Below, one piece after another: positions 52,453-64,000 of a DNA stretch of 64,000 nucleotides (the stretch's first letter is position 1; each line of letters opens with the position of its first letter). A program made the translations under genes and the position numbers. The notes under the pieces were generated by a model. It saw only the letters and a program-made list of their open reading frames with translations, was not told where the DNA came from and made no database searches. This DNA is from Aphelidium insulamus (Eukaryota > Aphelidiomycota > Aphelidea > Aphelidiaceae), in contig JAZDSV010000052.1 in assembly GCA_036784855.1 (NCBI GenBank), positions 1 to 64,000 on the forward strand, read 5' to 3'.

Positions 52453-55400
52453 TTATTCCCTTGTTTCATCCTCGAAATCGCTGTCAGACTCTGCATATGA
52501 CACAGTTGTCAAGCGGCGACGCGTATTGTTCCTGGCCACTGGCGTGACCACTTGACTGGTACCAGCCATGGCGGGAGAAACCGAACTGCGGCGTCCCTTT
52601 GCCCTGTTCAGCCGCCGTTTGCCACCGCCAGTAGATTTTGATACTGGCTCGGAGCATTCGTCTGAGCGTACAATCGATGTGGGAGTCTTTTTCGAGTTCG
52701 CTACTACTGCCGTATTCGACTTCATTCTATGGCTGTTGGCGGTATGCTCGCCGTAAGGCTGAATGTGTGGCACTGGCACCGACAAGCTATCGATCAAGCT
52801 GTTGAACTACGCCACGGCATCAATATTAGTCACAGCAAGCAACTCATACTGACCTCTTGATAATGCCGTCTCGCCTCCTCGTCACTCGTACTGCCATCGA
52901 ATTGCCGTAGCCAAGCGTCTACATCGTCTCGACCATGCAGTACTGACACCGTGGACCAGTCAATCATGATAGTTTTGCCTCGCCGAACAGGTTGACGGTC
53001 ATGCGCTTTTGCAGAGTCGGTGGGGCGGTACATTTCACATTTGCTACATTGTGGTTTGTGATAGGCATCGGGTGTAAACTCAGGCATTACCTGTCCGAGA
53101 GTCCGAATGAGATTTGTAAATGCCTTTTGAGAATGATTGCAATGCTGGCGGTAATTGACTCGCGGAGAAGGGCGCCAGGGTCATGTTGCTGTGATGGCGA
53201 GGGTGAAAGCATATCAATAACGTTCGAGTGGCACTCCATTCCAGCAGTGGATATGAACGTATTCAAGTTGTATATCGTTAGCAGCACTTCTTCTAGCGTT
53301 CGATACTCCAAAGAAGCAAGGTTTTCGGCCACGAATCTCGCTACAGCCAACGGATATTTGCATGCGCCCTACAGATTATAAAATTAATCACTACATGCTT
53401 CACGTACATTGCTCGAAATGCTGCATATTTGGGCCGCCATATTGCAGACAAATTCTTTGCGCAAAGGTCGCTTATCACAAATTACATCGTATACGGGCTG
53501 CAAAGCTGCCGTAGCTGTAGCGTCGTTTTCGACATTGTGTTTTCCACTGACATATCCCGCGACTGAGCCAAGCACGCGGGAACGCAGGTCGAAACACTGC
53601 CGCACGCCCTCCATGTCATTCTTGTGAATAAACGAATGATGCTTTTGTGCCAGACAAAAGAATGCATCATATGCGCTGTGAGATAGATTTTCGTCTTCAC
53701 CGCACGCCAAGGCAATCAGCGCCGGTGTGCACTGCACGATTAATCAGCAACAAACAGGCAAAAATAAGAAATGGCTGAAGTACCTGCAACGGATGCGCCA
53801 ACCCGTGCTGAGCAACGTGCAATAATACTCGAAGGCCGACTTCGCGCAAATGAGGATTGTTGTCAACAGTGGCACGGAGTACTGCATCCAAGTATCGCTG
53901 TATAAGAGCGCTAGACTGTGCTCCATCATTCACGTCCTTGCACTCGCCAGTTAAAACCGGTAAATCTTGGGGTGCTGCATGATGCTTATCATCCTGCTCT
54001 GCCTTTATTCTTGCTTCATCAGCTGTTATAAAGTCACAAAGAAAATTTAGAGCGGCCAATTCCAGTTTCAAATCGCGCAATGGAGCTATTAAACACGCAT
54101 CCAGGAGATCCAGAGTGGGTTTCTGGATGGAGAATTCGGGATGCTGCTGACAAAGCTGGTTCAATGTATTCACCGCGGCGGAGGAAACCACACTGTTGGC
54201 ACTTGATGTGGTAGCGAATTTAACAGCCAAACCGAATACAATTTTTTCCGCCGGCTCGTCTTTCAGCAGGGAATCTTTTGTTGCTGAGGGAGCACTGATA
54301 GCAGAGAGGGCCGAGGTTGCCTGTTCTCGATGGTTGTTGGAAGAAAAAGATACCTTGCTGGCAACATTTCCGGCAATGATCAAAGCACGCACTACGGATC
54401 TTGCGGCTTTGTCACTTGGCAATGAATTTGCGACATCAAGTGCCGAAGCTTGTTTAAACAAATAATCTGCGAGTTAGAGGTTGAGCTAATATTAGGCAGC
54501 AAGTCGACAGTACCGGTGCACTGTAACAAAAGTTTGAGGGGAATGGTTATATCGTTGCAAATATTGACTGATATCTTGATCAGTGCATCCAGCGAACTCG
54601 AAAGAATCTATGAATCAGTCTGAGTCTGCGGGAAAAACAGATACGTACGACAGCACTTTGCTTCAAGCTAATGTCTAAAAGACGTAGCTGTGTCTCAACC
54701 ACTGAAGTTGCTTCCAGCTGGTAGCCGTCAAATTGATACATGGTCACATCGGCAGATACGGTTTTTGTGAGCACAGACAACCCATTTGATAAAAGCTGTA
54801 TGACTAGAATCAAGAGCTGTCGCGCATCGTCGCTAGTTGCATCACAAAATTCAGTCAGCAGGTCGCAAAGCGAGGACAAATGTGGCGCAAGGAGCTCCGG
54901 GTAGGTTCTTGTAACAGCCAGCAGAAAGTTCATGAGTCGGTTACGTCTCATGCTGTCAGTAAAGGCCTCAATGGAATCAGTGGCGGCACGCTGACAGCAT
55001 CGGTCCATGCCAATGTTTACAAATGACTTCATCTGCGCCATGATGATTTCATGTTCATTTACATACATTTTAGACGTAGCAATCTACGAATGAGTAATCA
55101 CCAAACATCATGAATTCCGGAAGCACCTTGTTGAAAACGCTAGATATCCAGCCAAAGTTACAATCGGTACTTGATATAGATACCATTATGCATTCAAAGT
55201 TACTCGCTGTACTTTCTATCCGTACGGCTTCACCCAACGGCGATGTTTCGACCATGCGGGTTTTATCTGCAGTTGATATCTTGAACCAAGTTTCATACAG
55301 TATCGATATAGCCGATGTCTAACAAATTAAATAAGAAAAACAGTATCAACCTTACAGTGACAGCAACGTCTTCTGCAGGATCGACCACTCGCTTAATAAG

Positions 55401-58211
55401 ACGCCAAGTACAATCAGCGTATTGGTATCTACTATCGCTCTTAAGGTCGTACAATTGTGGCAGGATGTCTCTGACAAGTTGAACTGCACGTCTTCGAACA
55501 CTTACCGCCGTATCCTGCAGAAATCAGATGTACAAGTCAATATGGGCATGCGTACAAGCATTCGCGCGACAATTGCTTCGTAAAATTCAACTACTGATTC
55601 CGAGGACTCAGTCGTAATTCTTCCAATAGCTTCCAAAGAGGAATCTCGGACCGATGACGCCGGATCAGACGTGAGAACAACTAATGCGCGCCGTACATTG
55701 CCAAGAGCGACAATTTTCCCATCCGACAGAACGAGCCACTTTAAAACACGAATAGACCTGCAGCGAATAGCTACTGCATTTTCCGTTGCATGCCGGATAC
55801 ATTGAGACGTAACCGCCGCAGGAAGAGAGTTAGAATATGCAATTCCACCAAGCTGAAAGGCGACCGCGATAAGTCGTAGTTGCTCTGCGGTGACGACAGT
55901 TGCATCTCGGGACCTGTCCCATTTCTCCGTAGCTTGCCCTGCGTCGTCGATACAAGCTAAGTCCCATGGGTTTGAGTCTCGCATGTTCTCATCGCTTCCA
56001 CTCGCTAGGCCATATTGTCGCCAATATATGGGAACATGAAACGTGGTGTCTGGCTCAGCTTGCAGATGATCACGCAAAATGCGATAAAGTGGCACAAGAT
56101 ATTCCGATCGCCCATTCTGATTCCGCGAGTCGCCAAGTTTCTGCACGGCATCCACAGCATCAGCTGGGTTTAATTGGCAATACCTCGAAAATATGCTCGA
56201 ATCTGACAGCGCGCTTTCAGTTAATGCATCTTTTAACCGTTGTGCTTTCATTGATATCAACCTGAAAAATTAGCGGACGACACAACAGGTAAAAACAAAC
56301 CCCAGAGATTCGACGCAAAGTATCCTCATTTCAGCGCACTCCTTGTACTTGCCGTCGGTCATATCGAGACAGTCCATCAGTATGGGGATCACGCAGTTCA
56401 AGGCGTCGGCACTCGCCGGCCAGGCGGGATGCGACAGCAAATTGACGAAATCTCCGATCAAGATTTCGACCACGCTAGTCCAACACAGGGCAGCACTGAA
56501 CTCATCGCCATCAGTTGATTTCTTTTTTGCGGCCGCCCCCTGAAATGCTTTCCGGCACCGACTTATTAAGAATGACCAGATAAAGTTTAAACTGGACGTC
56601 GCTTGGTTTCGAATTGCATCGATCGAATCGACAGTGCCATTTTCATTGTCGTACAGCGCTTGTATGACTAGTAATAATATCGCGGATGACGTGTGCACGG
56701 AATTGATTCCCGATACAAGATATTTGTAAACCCCGCCGTAGTGGCAAAAGCTGGCAAATTGGAACGGTCGGATGGGCTGAACTTCTGCCGGCTTACGTTT
56801 AGCCTCCGACTCCATAACGGTTTTAAAAGTAGCCATCAGAAATTCTTCCAATATAAAAGCGCGCTGAGACAAATGCTTGGAAAATATCTACGTGCAGAAG
56901 TAAGTAACAGAAGTATTTGAATGGCGACACTTTCCCATGCGAGTAGTTTGTGGGACATTTGTTGAAGTCGAAGTATGCTGGGTCGCATGTCTTGTTGCCA
57001 TTTTTTGCTTTGTTCGTCGCTTTTTGCGTTTGCGTCTGGCATGACAAATGTCAGACAGCAGAATATCAGGGTGCCAATATGCGCATCATTCATCATCAAC
57101 TTCGGATCCCCGACGGAATCCATATTCACTACATCCAAAGACGATAGTATCGCATTGGACAACTCGACAGTATTGTGATAATTTGTTGATGGTGTAATCG
57201 GATGGTCATTTATGCGAAAAGAATCCATCAGGTTTGAGGAGGCATTGCGAACGATAGTCATGGACTTGGCAAGCATTTGATCGAGAGATAAATTACTTGC
57301 GGAAACTTGGCTTGCGCGGCATCGATGCAAAACGAGCTCGGCGTGCTGAACAGCGAGCAATGGTACCGATAAAACAGCATCCCCACCGTAATGCTCAACG
57401 ACTGTACTCAGCACCTTGTCGACGACGGTCCATTTATCCGTAGAAACTGTTCCTGCTCCAGAGTCCATCATGTATTCGCGAAGCTGCGTACGGGTGCTTG
57501 AATTGAAACACACAATGTCGGAATCATCTGCAAAAGCAAAGTATCGAACGGCTTCCGCAGATAAGGGCTCGCCACTACTAAAATCCCAATTGCCAACAAT
57601 GCTTAGTTGTGTAAGAAAATCTTCGCAGCTTTGACGAGGAACTTTGCAGTTTGATCCAGTAGCATCACGTGTTTTAACTCGCTTTGCCGCCTTTTTTCTT
57701 GCCTTCTTTTCAGTCAACGAAGGACTCTCGTCGTCAATGGACTGCCGTTTCATGGAACCAACCACTTGAGCAGGTGGAGCGGGGGTCTCGGGCGTCTGCA
57801 CCTGTTGCTGTAAAGCAATTTGTCGCAATCGATCCAACGCAGATGTCGTTTCAACTATATGGCGGCAAATTAGTGCCGCCACCGGCAAATTTAGCCGCAC
57901 CTGAGCGATCGTTTGAACGACTACTGTGCACAAACTCCAATAGCTGAGCCTTTTCTCCTTCGTGAAACAGTTCATGTTCTGCACGCGTAGATATAAGCCT
58001 GGGATGCGGCCTCCAAGGGCTGGGACGAGTAAGCTATTGCCAAGACGTGGCTGCCAACTTACACATTGCCCATTCGAAAAGGTATTTTATCTTCGCGACT
58101 ATCGCCATCGAGTTTGTCCATAGAAGATATGTCCAGGTGCGTATCTTCTTGTGACGCTGTGATATTTGCCGGCAGCGGTATCGACGGATGTAACGCGACA
58201 GGCAGAGGCAT
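52453..58211 (-). CDS. SCC2: Cohesin loader SCC2/NIPBL
   Basis: 1732 residues in 13 exons: 58065-58211, 56929-57978, 56301-56887, 55556-56261, 55356-55514, 55127-55318, 54649-55083, 54514-54607, 53784-54466, 53408-53731, 53091-53368, 52854-53043, 52453-52806. SCC2/NIPBL with SCC4 loads cohesin and drives its ATPase. HEAT-rich blocks match the family in order: RAFILEEFLMATF, YLVPLYRILRDHLQAEPDTT, ASSVRDSSLEAIGRITTESS, MLDTAVSVRRRAVQLVRDIL, HLREVGLRVLLHVAQHGLAH, LRESITASIAIILKRHLQIS and GLSDSKCEMYRPTDSAKAHD. The basic C-terminus is typical. The donor of intron 2 (near 56928, GTCGCC) is weak and that junction is the least sure. Confidence 0.9.
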
Positions 58212-58608
58212 GATTGCCGCGAGCGCTATGCAACGGCACGTCACGTTTGAATTACAGAAACCCCACGGGATGTACAATGGTGTCCAGAGTGTAAGAGTGA
58301 GGCTGCTGATGCCAGAGGTGTTGCGGCAATGGCCTCCAACAACGATGGCGGCTCGGACGCGGACATTGCGGCAATACTTGAAACAACGTGCCAAAAAAAT
58401 TAGGGTTGTGCATCTGCCTGAGTTTCCCCTTTGGGCAATGAGTTTTGGCCGTGGATAACCAGATGCATGGACTGCCGTGAAGTACCAGGTGGATGGACTG
58501 CCGATAGCATAAATAAACATTGCCACTGTACATATATTTGGTCGCCAAGCAGCGGTAGAGTGTCAACAACCTTTCAATTTGCTACATTAGCACCAACAGT
58601 GTTCAACA

Positions 58609-59018
58609 ATGGCGCGAATGGTAGGCCGGACGCGGTCTACCGGGGGCCTTCCCTCAAATTTCCCCGCCACGCCAACACGCACGCCCACCACTCCTGTACC
58701 AGAGACACCCGACTCGGACAGCGACTCGATCAAGTCGGGACACTCCATCGCGTCGTCCATCGCATCGTCGTCTGTTCGATCGGGATCGGGGCGCGCGGGC
58801 TTTGTTCGCGCTGCCGCCACCACGTCCACGTCGTCATTCACCGGCACCGCACACTCGTCGGCACTGGGCCGTGGACACAACCAGGCGCAGCTCACGCAAC
58901 AGAATTACCAGCCGTTCCTAGACAGTAAATTTGACTTTCGCTAAATCTATCGTTGACTAACAGTGCGTGTTCAGAAACATATCTGATAGACAAGGCGGTA
59001 CCTAATTGCCGATTGTGA
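58609..59018 (+). CDS. Small Ser/Thr-rich protein, unknown
   Basis: Either an unspliced 111-residue ORF ending at 58944, or 119 residues from exons 58609-58924 and 58975-59018. The 50-nt intron has a GTTGACTAAC branch-like site and an AG acceptor; spliced, the end reads QPFLDKTYLIDKAVPNCRL, which looks more natural. A start at 58618 (MVGRT) is also possible. Mostly disordered and Ser/Thr-rich (SDSDSIKSGHSIASSIASSS). It is divergent from SCC2, with a 397-base shared spacer, and ends 61 bases before the next gene on the same strand. Function unknown. Confidence 0.5.
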
Positions 59019-59079
59019 TGTCAGGTGTAGCGCCGATAATCCCATTGTATAGGTCGCTGGCAGCAGTGCTGGTTCCGCA

Positions 59080-61236
59080 ATGGCCAGCAGTAGAATATCA
59101 ATTGAGAGCACCGCTTCTCCGGTGTCGCGGACCAGTACGCAACAGCCGGCACCTGCCACACCGCCAGCGAAATCAGAGACGTGCGTATTAATGTGGTAGA
59201 CGGTAATGAACACTAACTTTAACTGTCAGAATATATGTCGATATCCAAATTAAGCTGCACGAGGGTGGCGACGTCAAGGACGCGGGTGAAAAAACACTTG
59301 GCTTTGATATTAATCAAAACATGCGCGCCGTCATGGCCGAGGTAAGTTTGTATCTCGGTCTGAATTCATCAATTTATTGTGCAGACATGTGCCTACCTGG
59401 ACATTGAAGGTGTGCGGCCTCTGTACCTCACATGCAAAGATTTGGACAATATTCGCATGGACGAGGGCACATTGCTTTCCAACAAAGTCAAGATGGATGC
59501 AAGTACAATGATACTGAATTTAATTTTGCTTACGTCATTAGTTTGTCTTTGAGTTGCACGTTAAGCAAGAAGCAGATAATGGGAGCACAGACGATCTGAC
59601 TAAAGATGGCCAATTGGTTGGCAAATACATGCCCAACACAATCTACCTGGTGCTGCTAATGTTCAATACTGACCGACAACTGCTCACCGGGGCTAATGGT
59701 GTGTTGCCGTCGATTGCCGTATCGGACGAGGCCGACTTGGTCGAGGCATTCAAGAACGAGAATAAGGAATTCATCTGGATGCGCACACAATCCACCGACT
59801 ATGAGATTGCCGCCAACGAAGCGGTGAATCAGGGGCAAGATGAAGATACGGTGTTCACGGCCGCGGCACTAAACCGACGCCGTGATCTGCTGCAGACCCT
59901 TATGGCCGGTGCACCGCCGCAGAAGCAAAACTCGGCCGCATTTAAATCCACAAAATTCCGAGCCAATTTTTTCCGCGCGTGTTCCGTGCTGCAGACAGAG
60001 CTGGGACTCAATAGGCTTGGTGTCCTGTACCACAAGCCAATTGCACTGTCCGCCGTAGATGGTGCCAAGCTAGTTGTGGCGGTACACTTCAACTCGCATC
60101 CGCTGGACGCCGAGAAGATAAAGCTGCATGGCTTAAAGTGGAAGAACCAGCGATTAATTCATACGACATACTACAATCAGGACGAGGACAACATCTGGGC
60201 ACTTTATCTACAATACTATCAGAGGCATCGGAAAACAGTAGCACCCGGCGTGTACCTGGGACTGTTTCGGGTCAAGAACACTACAGACACCATCGGTGCG
60301 TTGAATATTAGTTATTTGCTCTTCACATAGTGACAATTTGATGTAGAGGTGCTAACACTCAAGCATGACCCCGACATGGTTCCGATTACAAGACTGCGCG
60401 GCGCTGGATCTACAGACTCGTTCGGCGGCATGTTGGGCCAAAGCTCTTCCCGCATATCACTGAGCCGCTCCAAAGCGTCTGCAGATCTGTTGACTGCAGC
60501 CGAACTGAGATACTGCCAACATTTGGCCGATAAAGACAGAGACCCCAAGGCGGAAGTCCCGGCCGATCTCACTGTCACCAAGGAGCTGGAAACACTGGGC
60601 ATGCAACTGCGTGCCTCGCTCAAAGTGCTGGCCAGTCAGACAGGGTTCAGCGGACTGGAGCTCAAGGATCTGTCACACATCAATCCGGTGATGCTACGCA
60701 ACGACATCATGATTCTGATGCTGAACACGACCAGCGAACTGCAAGCCGCCAGCAAAGAGAAGAGCGGCGGCGGTCTGTTGAGCAAATTCCGCGGCATGGC
60801 CAAGGTCAAGGACGATACGGCAGCCAAGGACGACGCCAATCCGCGGTACTTTGAATACGCACCGCTGGCACTGTTCGAGTCAATGCACCACGCCAGCTAC
60901 AACAATGCCAACTACACGCAATACCGTGCCGCTATGGAAGCGTTTGGCGTGGATCAGACCAGGGCCGATCTGCTGCCGGATCTGAAGGGATTTGTGGTGT
61001 CGTCGGCGTCCGAGAAGGCAATGCGCACAACGTTCACGGTTAATGAAGCAGCGCCAACCTTCACCACGGCCAAGTTGACGGCGATGAAGGGTGAACCAGT
61101 GCCTGCGCCACCTCTGAACCTGCAGCACGTAGTTGTGGCCAACAATGAAAAGAAGAAACAGTGGAATGCCACTCAGAGCTGGGCGCTGCGCATCATCCAG
61201 GGCAATCGCGAGGCAATGATGCAGAGCAAAAAGTGA
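59080..61236 (+). CDS. Unknown conserved-looking protein, five exons
   Basis: 656 residues from exons 59080-59180, 59230-59341, 59385-59498, 59542-60295 and 60347-61236. After a disordered head the protein has a folded start, IYVDIQIKLHEGGDVKDAGE, then DIEGVRPLYLTCKDLDNIRM and VFELHVK. Further blocks: MPNTIYLVLLMFNTDRQLLT, EFIWMRTQSTDYEIAANEAV, FRACSVLQTELGLNRLG and HTTYYNQDEDNIWALYLQYY. The C-terminal third is helical. Intron 3 (59499-59541) uses the GC donor GCAAGT. No signal peptide, membrane segment or recognised domain; the even spread of folded segments suggests a real conserved family. Confidence 0.75.
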
Positions 61237-61623
61237 GTCAACTGGTGGGGAATAGACATAATGAATGAATAATTACCCATAAATTTGAGTTAACTGTAGT
61301 ACTTTGACGTACAATGTGCGCATGTTAGACGGTCTGTTGGGTTACTAGCTCGATATCAACAACACAGTTGGATTTATGACTGCAACCCAAAATGATAGTA
61401 CGGAGTATAATCCGAAAATATGTAGCTCAGAAAACTTTGTAGCAGAATTAAATATAAATATTGACATTGCCGTTTATTGCAGTGTCATGAATGCGTTGAC
61501 CATTGACCATTTTAAATAACACCAACCGTAACCGAAACCTTTCAACAATCAAGCAGCGATTTGGCAGACAACAACAATCAACGATCAGCCGCACAGCCGC
61601 CACCACGAAAACCATTATAAAAT
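61237..61623. other. Intergenic spacer
   Basis: 387 bases between the unknown five-exon gene and the BTB gene. The last 120 bases are A/C-rich and may be the BTB leader. No gene seen. Confidence 0.4.
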
Positions 61624-62787
61624 ATGCTTGCACATTCCGGCAGCCAGCAGCGCCACGCCACACTCGCCAGCCCGGTGCCCATGCCGGCCGCTAGATCTCC
61701 CCAGGTGCCAGCACAGGCTGCACCACCCGCGGCCTCGCCAGTAACCGCCGCAGACGACCATCAACCGGTGGTGAACCACTCAACCACAAGCGACGACGGA
61801 TTCGCCGCGCTACTGGCACAGACGCGCCAGGAAATCAGCACGCACCTGTACCAGCGTGGATTCCTGACGGGCATGCTGTCGGACGTGACTGTGCGCGCGT
61901 TCAAGCAGGACTACCAGCTGCACCGACTGCTGCTGGTGCGCTCCCCGCTCTTTGAAGCCATTCTGGCCGACCAGCGGTCACCACAACTGCACCACGACAT
62001 GTCTGGCCGGCCCATGATCGACTTGCCGGTGGAACAGGACGCCAACATTGACCCCGAGTCGCTGTCGATAGTGTTTGCGTATCTGTACGGCGCCCCGATT
62101 GCCGCGCACGTCAAACCCGAGAATGTGCACGGCGTGCTTGCGTGCGCCCACATGCTGCAGCTGCGTGACCTGTGTGCCGTGTGCGTCCAGTATATTGTGC
62201 GGCGGCTCTGTCGCGACAATGTGCTTGCCACCGTGCGGTTTGTCGACAGCAGCAGCAGCAGCAGTGACAACGGCGGCACCAATAGCACCAGCGATCTTGT
62301 GGACTCTTCGTCACCGGTTGCCGGGCGGTACGGCGACGTGACTGTGCAGCTGCGGGAGGCGTGCATGCACTATCTGGCATTCGAACTGCCGCGGACCACG
62401 CACGCATTCACCACCAACCCGGACCGGCAACCCGAACTGGTAGATGTGTTTTCGTGGCTGCCGTTCCGCTGGCTAAAGACCCTCATTGAGGAGCGGCTGG
62501 TGGTGCCGAGCGAGTTTGAAAAGTTTCAATTTGCCCGACGTGTCATTGATTGCCGGAAGGAGCGGGCAACGGCGGCGGCACAGTCGGCACAGTCGACGAA
62601 CGGCAGGCAGTCCAGGCACGCCTCTGTGGTGCCGTTCCAAGAGACTGTACTGCTGCGCTTTGACCAGATGGAGGGCGGCCGTGTGGCAGTGATGGAGCAT
62701 GTGGCCAAGAAGGCGCCACTGATGAAGCACATTGGCGGTGCAGTCGCCACTACGGCGGCACAGAGCGTGTCCACAAGGCGCATCTAA
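61624..62787 (+). CDS. BTB/POZ-domain protein
   Basis: 387 residues, intronless. A Pro/Ala-rich head of about 55 residues, then a BTB domain at about 60-190: LYQRGFLTGMLSDVTVRAFK, YQLHRLLLVRSPLFEAI (the H-xx-L..RS.YF block) and SLSIVFAYLYGAPIAAHVKP. A BACK-like helical part follows: VLACAHMLQLRDLCAVCVQY, then EACMHYLAFELPRTTHAF and WLPFRWLKTLIEERLVVP. The layout resembles germ-cell-less/Btb-type substrate adaptors for Cul3 ubiquitin ligases, but the role is inferred. A Ser-rich loop (SSSSSSDNGGTNSTSD) sits between BTB and BACK parts. Confidence 0.8.
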   Translation: MLAHSGSQQRHATLASPVPMPAARSPQVPAQAAPPAASPVTAADDHQPVVNHSTTSDDGFAALLAQTRQEISTHLYQRGFLTGMLSDVTVRAFKQDYQLHRLLLVRSPLFEAILADQRSPQLHHDMSGRPMIDLPVEQDANIDPESLSIVFAYLYGAPIAAHVKPENVHGVLACAHMLQLRDLCAVCVQYIVRRLCRDNVLATVRFVDSSSSSSDNGGTNSTSDLVDSSSPVAGRYGDVTVQLREACMHYLAFELPRTTHAFTTNPDRQPELVDVFSWLPFRWLKTLIEERLVVPSEFEKFQFARRVIDCRKERATAAAQSAQSTNGRQSRHASVVPFQETVLLRFDQMEGGRVAVMEHVAKKAPLMKHIGGAVATTAAQSVSTRRI

Positions 62788-62894
62788 TCCGATAGTTGGC
62801 TATCTGGCAGTACAAGCACACACGAAAATATTGTTGAAGACAGACAGCCAGAGAGACAAAGAACATTCAGCAACACACACAACACAATATAAAC

Positions 62895-64000
62895 ATGCTG
62901 CGATTAATTAGTGTGCAAGTGCGGCATCGCATTCCGGCGCCGCCACTGCTTCGGCGATGTATGGCGCACACGTCCAGCGCAGCCACAGACACCGCGTGGG
63001 AGGCGGATGCTATAGCGCGCTACGCCCAGCGCTCCATACGGCCCATCACGCTGCGTGAACTGCTCAAGACCGCCGAGCCGCCCGTCACCAGCGACAAGAT
63101 ACTGAGCAGTGCGCAGTACGTCGCCCGTGAACTGCCGGTGCGTGTGGCGCGTCGTCTCGCCGACCTGCAGCAGCTGCCCTTCATTGTTGGCACAAATCCG
63201 CACATACGCCGCGTCTACCTGCTCTACCTGGAGTCGTACGTATAGTGATGGTACTGCACATACATAAATACACATATAGTGTGTATTTACTACATTCACA
63301 TATTCACACATATACAACAATATTATAAGTATAACTTATGTAACCGTAAAACAGATTTGAAAAGTTGCGACACGTCGATCCGGAGAGGCTGACAAGCAGT
63401 GCCGATGAGAGTGGCAAGTCTGTATTATATGTTTTGATTTTTCCTGATGATCGTGTAGAATTCGCGCACACTCTGTCAGAGCTGGTGGAGAGCCACAGCG
63501 ACGTCATTCCACTGCTGGCACGGGGTATCAGCGAGTGTCGGCAGTACATGGCACCCGATGCTATACGGCGCTTCCTGGACGACATGATCCAGGCCCGTAT
63601 CGGTATTCGCGTGATTGCCGAACACCATCTGGCGCTGCATGACACCCCAGACCCGGCGTACAGCGGCATTGTGCACCACACCACACGCCCGCTAGACATT
63701 ATCAACAAGGCGGCCAAGTTTGCGCAGGAACTGTGCGAAGTCAACTACGGCATGTACCCCGAGTACACTGTCAACGGCCACCTGGACACCACATTTCCCT
63801 ACATCGACATCCATTTGGAGTACATTATGCTGGAGCTGCTCAAGAACTCTTTCCGTGCCACGGTCGAGTATCATCGGCGTCGCGGGGCTGGCACTGGACT
63901 GGGACAATTGACATTGCCACCAGTGGAGATAACAATAGCGCGCGGCAAGGACGATGTGGGCATTCGTATTCGGGATCGGGGTGGCGGTATCGATCCCGCC
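62895..64000 (+). CDS. Mitochondrial 2-oxoacid dehydrogenase kinase (BCKDK/PDK type), 3' end outside window
   Basis: Exons 62895-63235, 63355-63413 and 63459 to beyond 64000. The basic N-terminus (MLRLISVQVRHRIPAPPLLR) is a mitochondrial targeting signal. The helical domain has SAQYVARELPVRVARRLADL and QQLPFIVGTNPHIRRVYLLY, closer to branched-chain ketoacid dehydrogenase kinase than to pyruvate dehydrogenase kinase. RFLDDMIQARIGIRVIAEHH follows. The GHKL ATPase domain has the N-box ELLKNSFRATVEYH and the G1 box DRGGGI just before the window ends. Intron 2 (63414-63458) is best read as GC-AG (donor GCAAGT); it is 45 nt with no stop, so retention is possible. Confidence 0.9.

Noticed and set aside
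1-64000. CRISPR arrays, insertion sequences or prokaryotic operons
   Set aside because: Gene structures have spliceosomal introns throughout and no direct-repeat/spacer arrays were found.

Overview
The window is nuclear DNA from a compact eukaryotic genome. It holds about 27 supported protein-coding genes, one tRNA gene and several ankyrin-gene remnants in 64 kb. Most housekeeping genes are split by many very short introns, mostly about 41-70 nt, with GT-AG ends and an unusual share of GC-AG ends. TAA, TAG and TGA all act as stops. The gene set (DGAT1, NOP9, ESF1, NUP54, SCC2/NIPBL, KDM3-type JmjC, REXO4, NELF-A-like, XK-related, a cysteine synthase of the fungal mitochondrial type) fits an opisthokont-grade protist, perhaps an early-diverging relative of fungi. 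I cannot name the organism from the sequence. Several secreted proteins (kinases, ankyrin-repeat proteins, small cysteine-containing proteins) would suit an organism that lives in or feeds on other cells, but that is inference.

Layout. 0-7.6 kb: a two-membrane-segment protein, a decayed ankyrin gene, a NEPRO/RMP1-like nucleolar protein, DGAT1 (9 exons) and a NELF-A C-terminal-like protein. 8.1-12.0 kb: three tandem intronless genes for secreted AGC-like kinases whose HRD and DFG motifs are altered in the same way. 12.1-19.3 kb: a MARVEL-type membrane protein, a long disordered protein, a small secreted protein, a cysteine synthase-like gene with a reading-frame break and a secreted ankyrin protein. 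19.6-28.8 kb: NOP9, REXO4-like exonuclease, a secreted ankyrin protein with a C-terminal basic NLS-like motif, and ESF1; three of these four work in ribosome biogenesis. 29.3-40.1 kb: a helical protein of unknown role, an XK-related membrane protein, a 1601-residue secreted protein with HYR-like cysteine modules, an unknown 5-exon gene and a frameshifted secreted ankyrin gene. 40.2-49.0 kb: NUP54, glycerol kinase (its first intron filled by a GA-rich minisatellite), a small secreted protein, a one-TM protein and a KDM3-like demethylase. 49.3-58.2 kb: tRNA-Thr(AGT), directly next to a 12-exon threonyl-tRNA synthetase, then a 13-exon SCC2/NIPBL cohesin loader. 58.6-64.0 kb: two unknown genes, a BTB protein and the start of a mitochondrial BCKDK/PDK-type kinase that runs off the window.

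Exon structures were built by hand from splice signals, reading-frame continuity and recall of protein families; no alignment was run. Secreted genes have no introns, or a single one near the 5' end, apart from the large HYR protein, while housekeeping genes are intron-rich. This contrast, the tandem secreted kinases and the repeated GCAAGT donors are the most interesting features.
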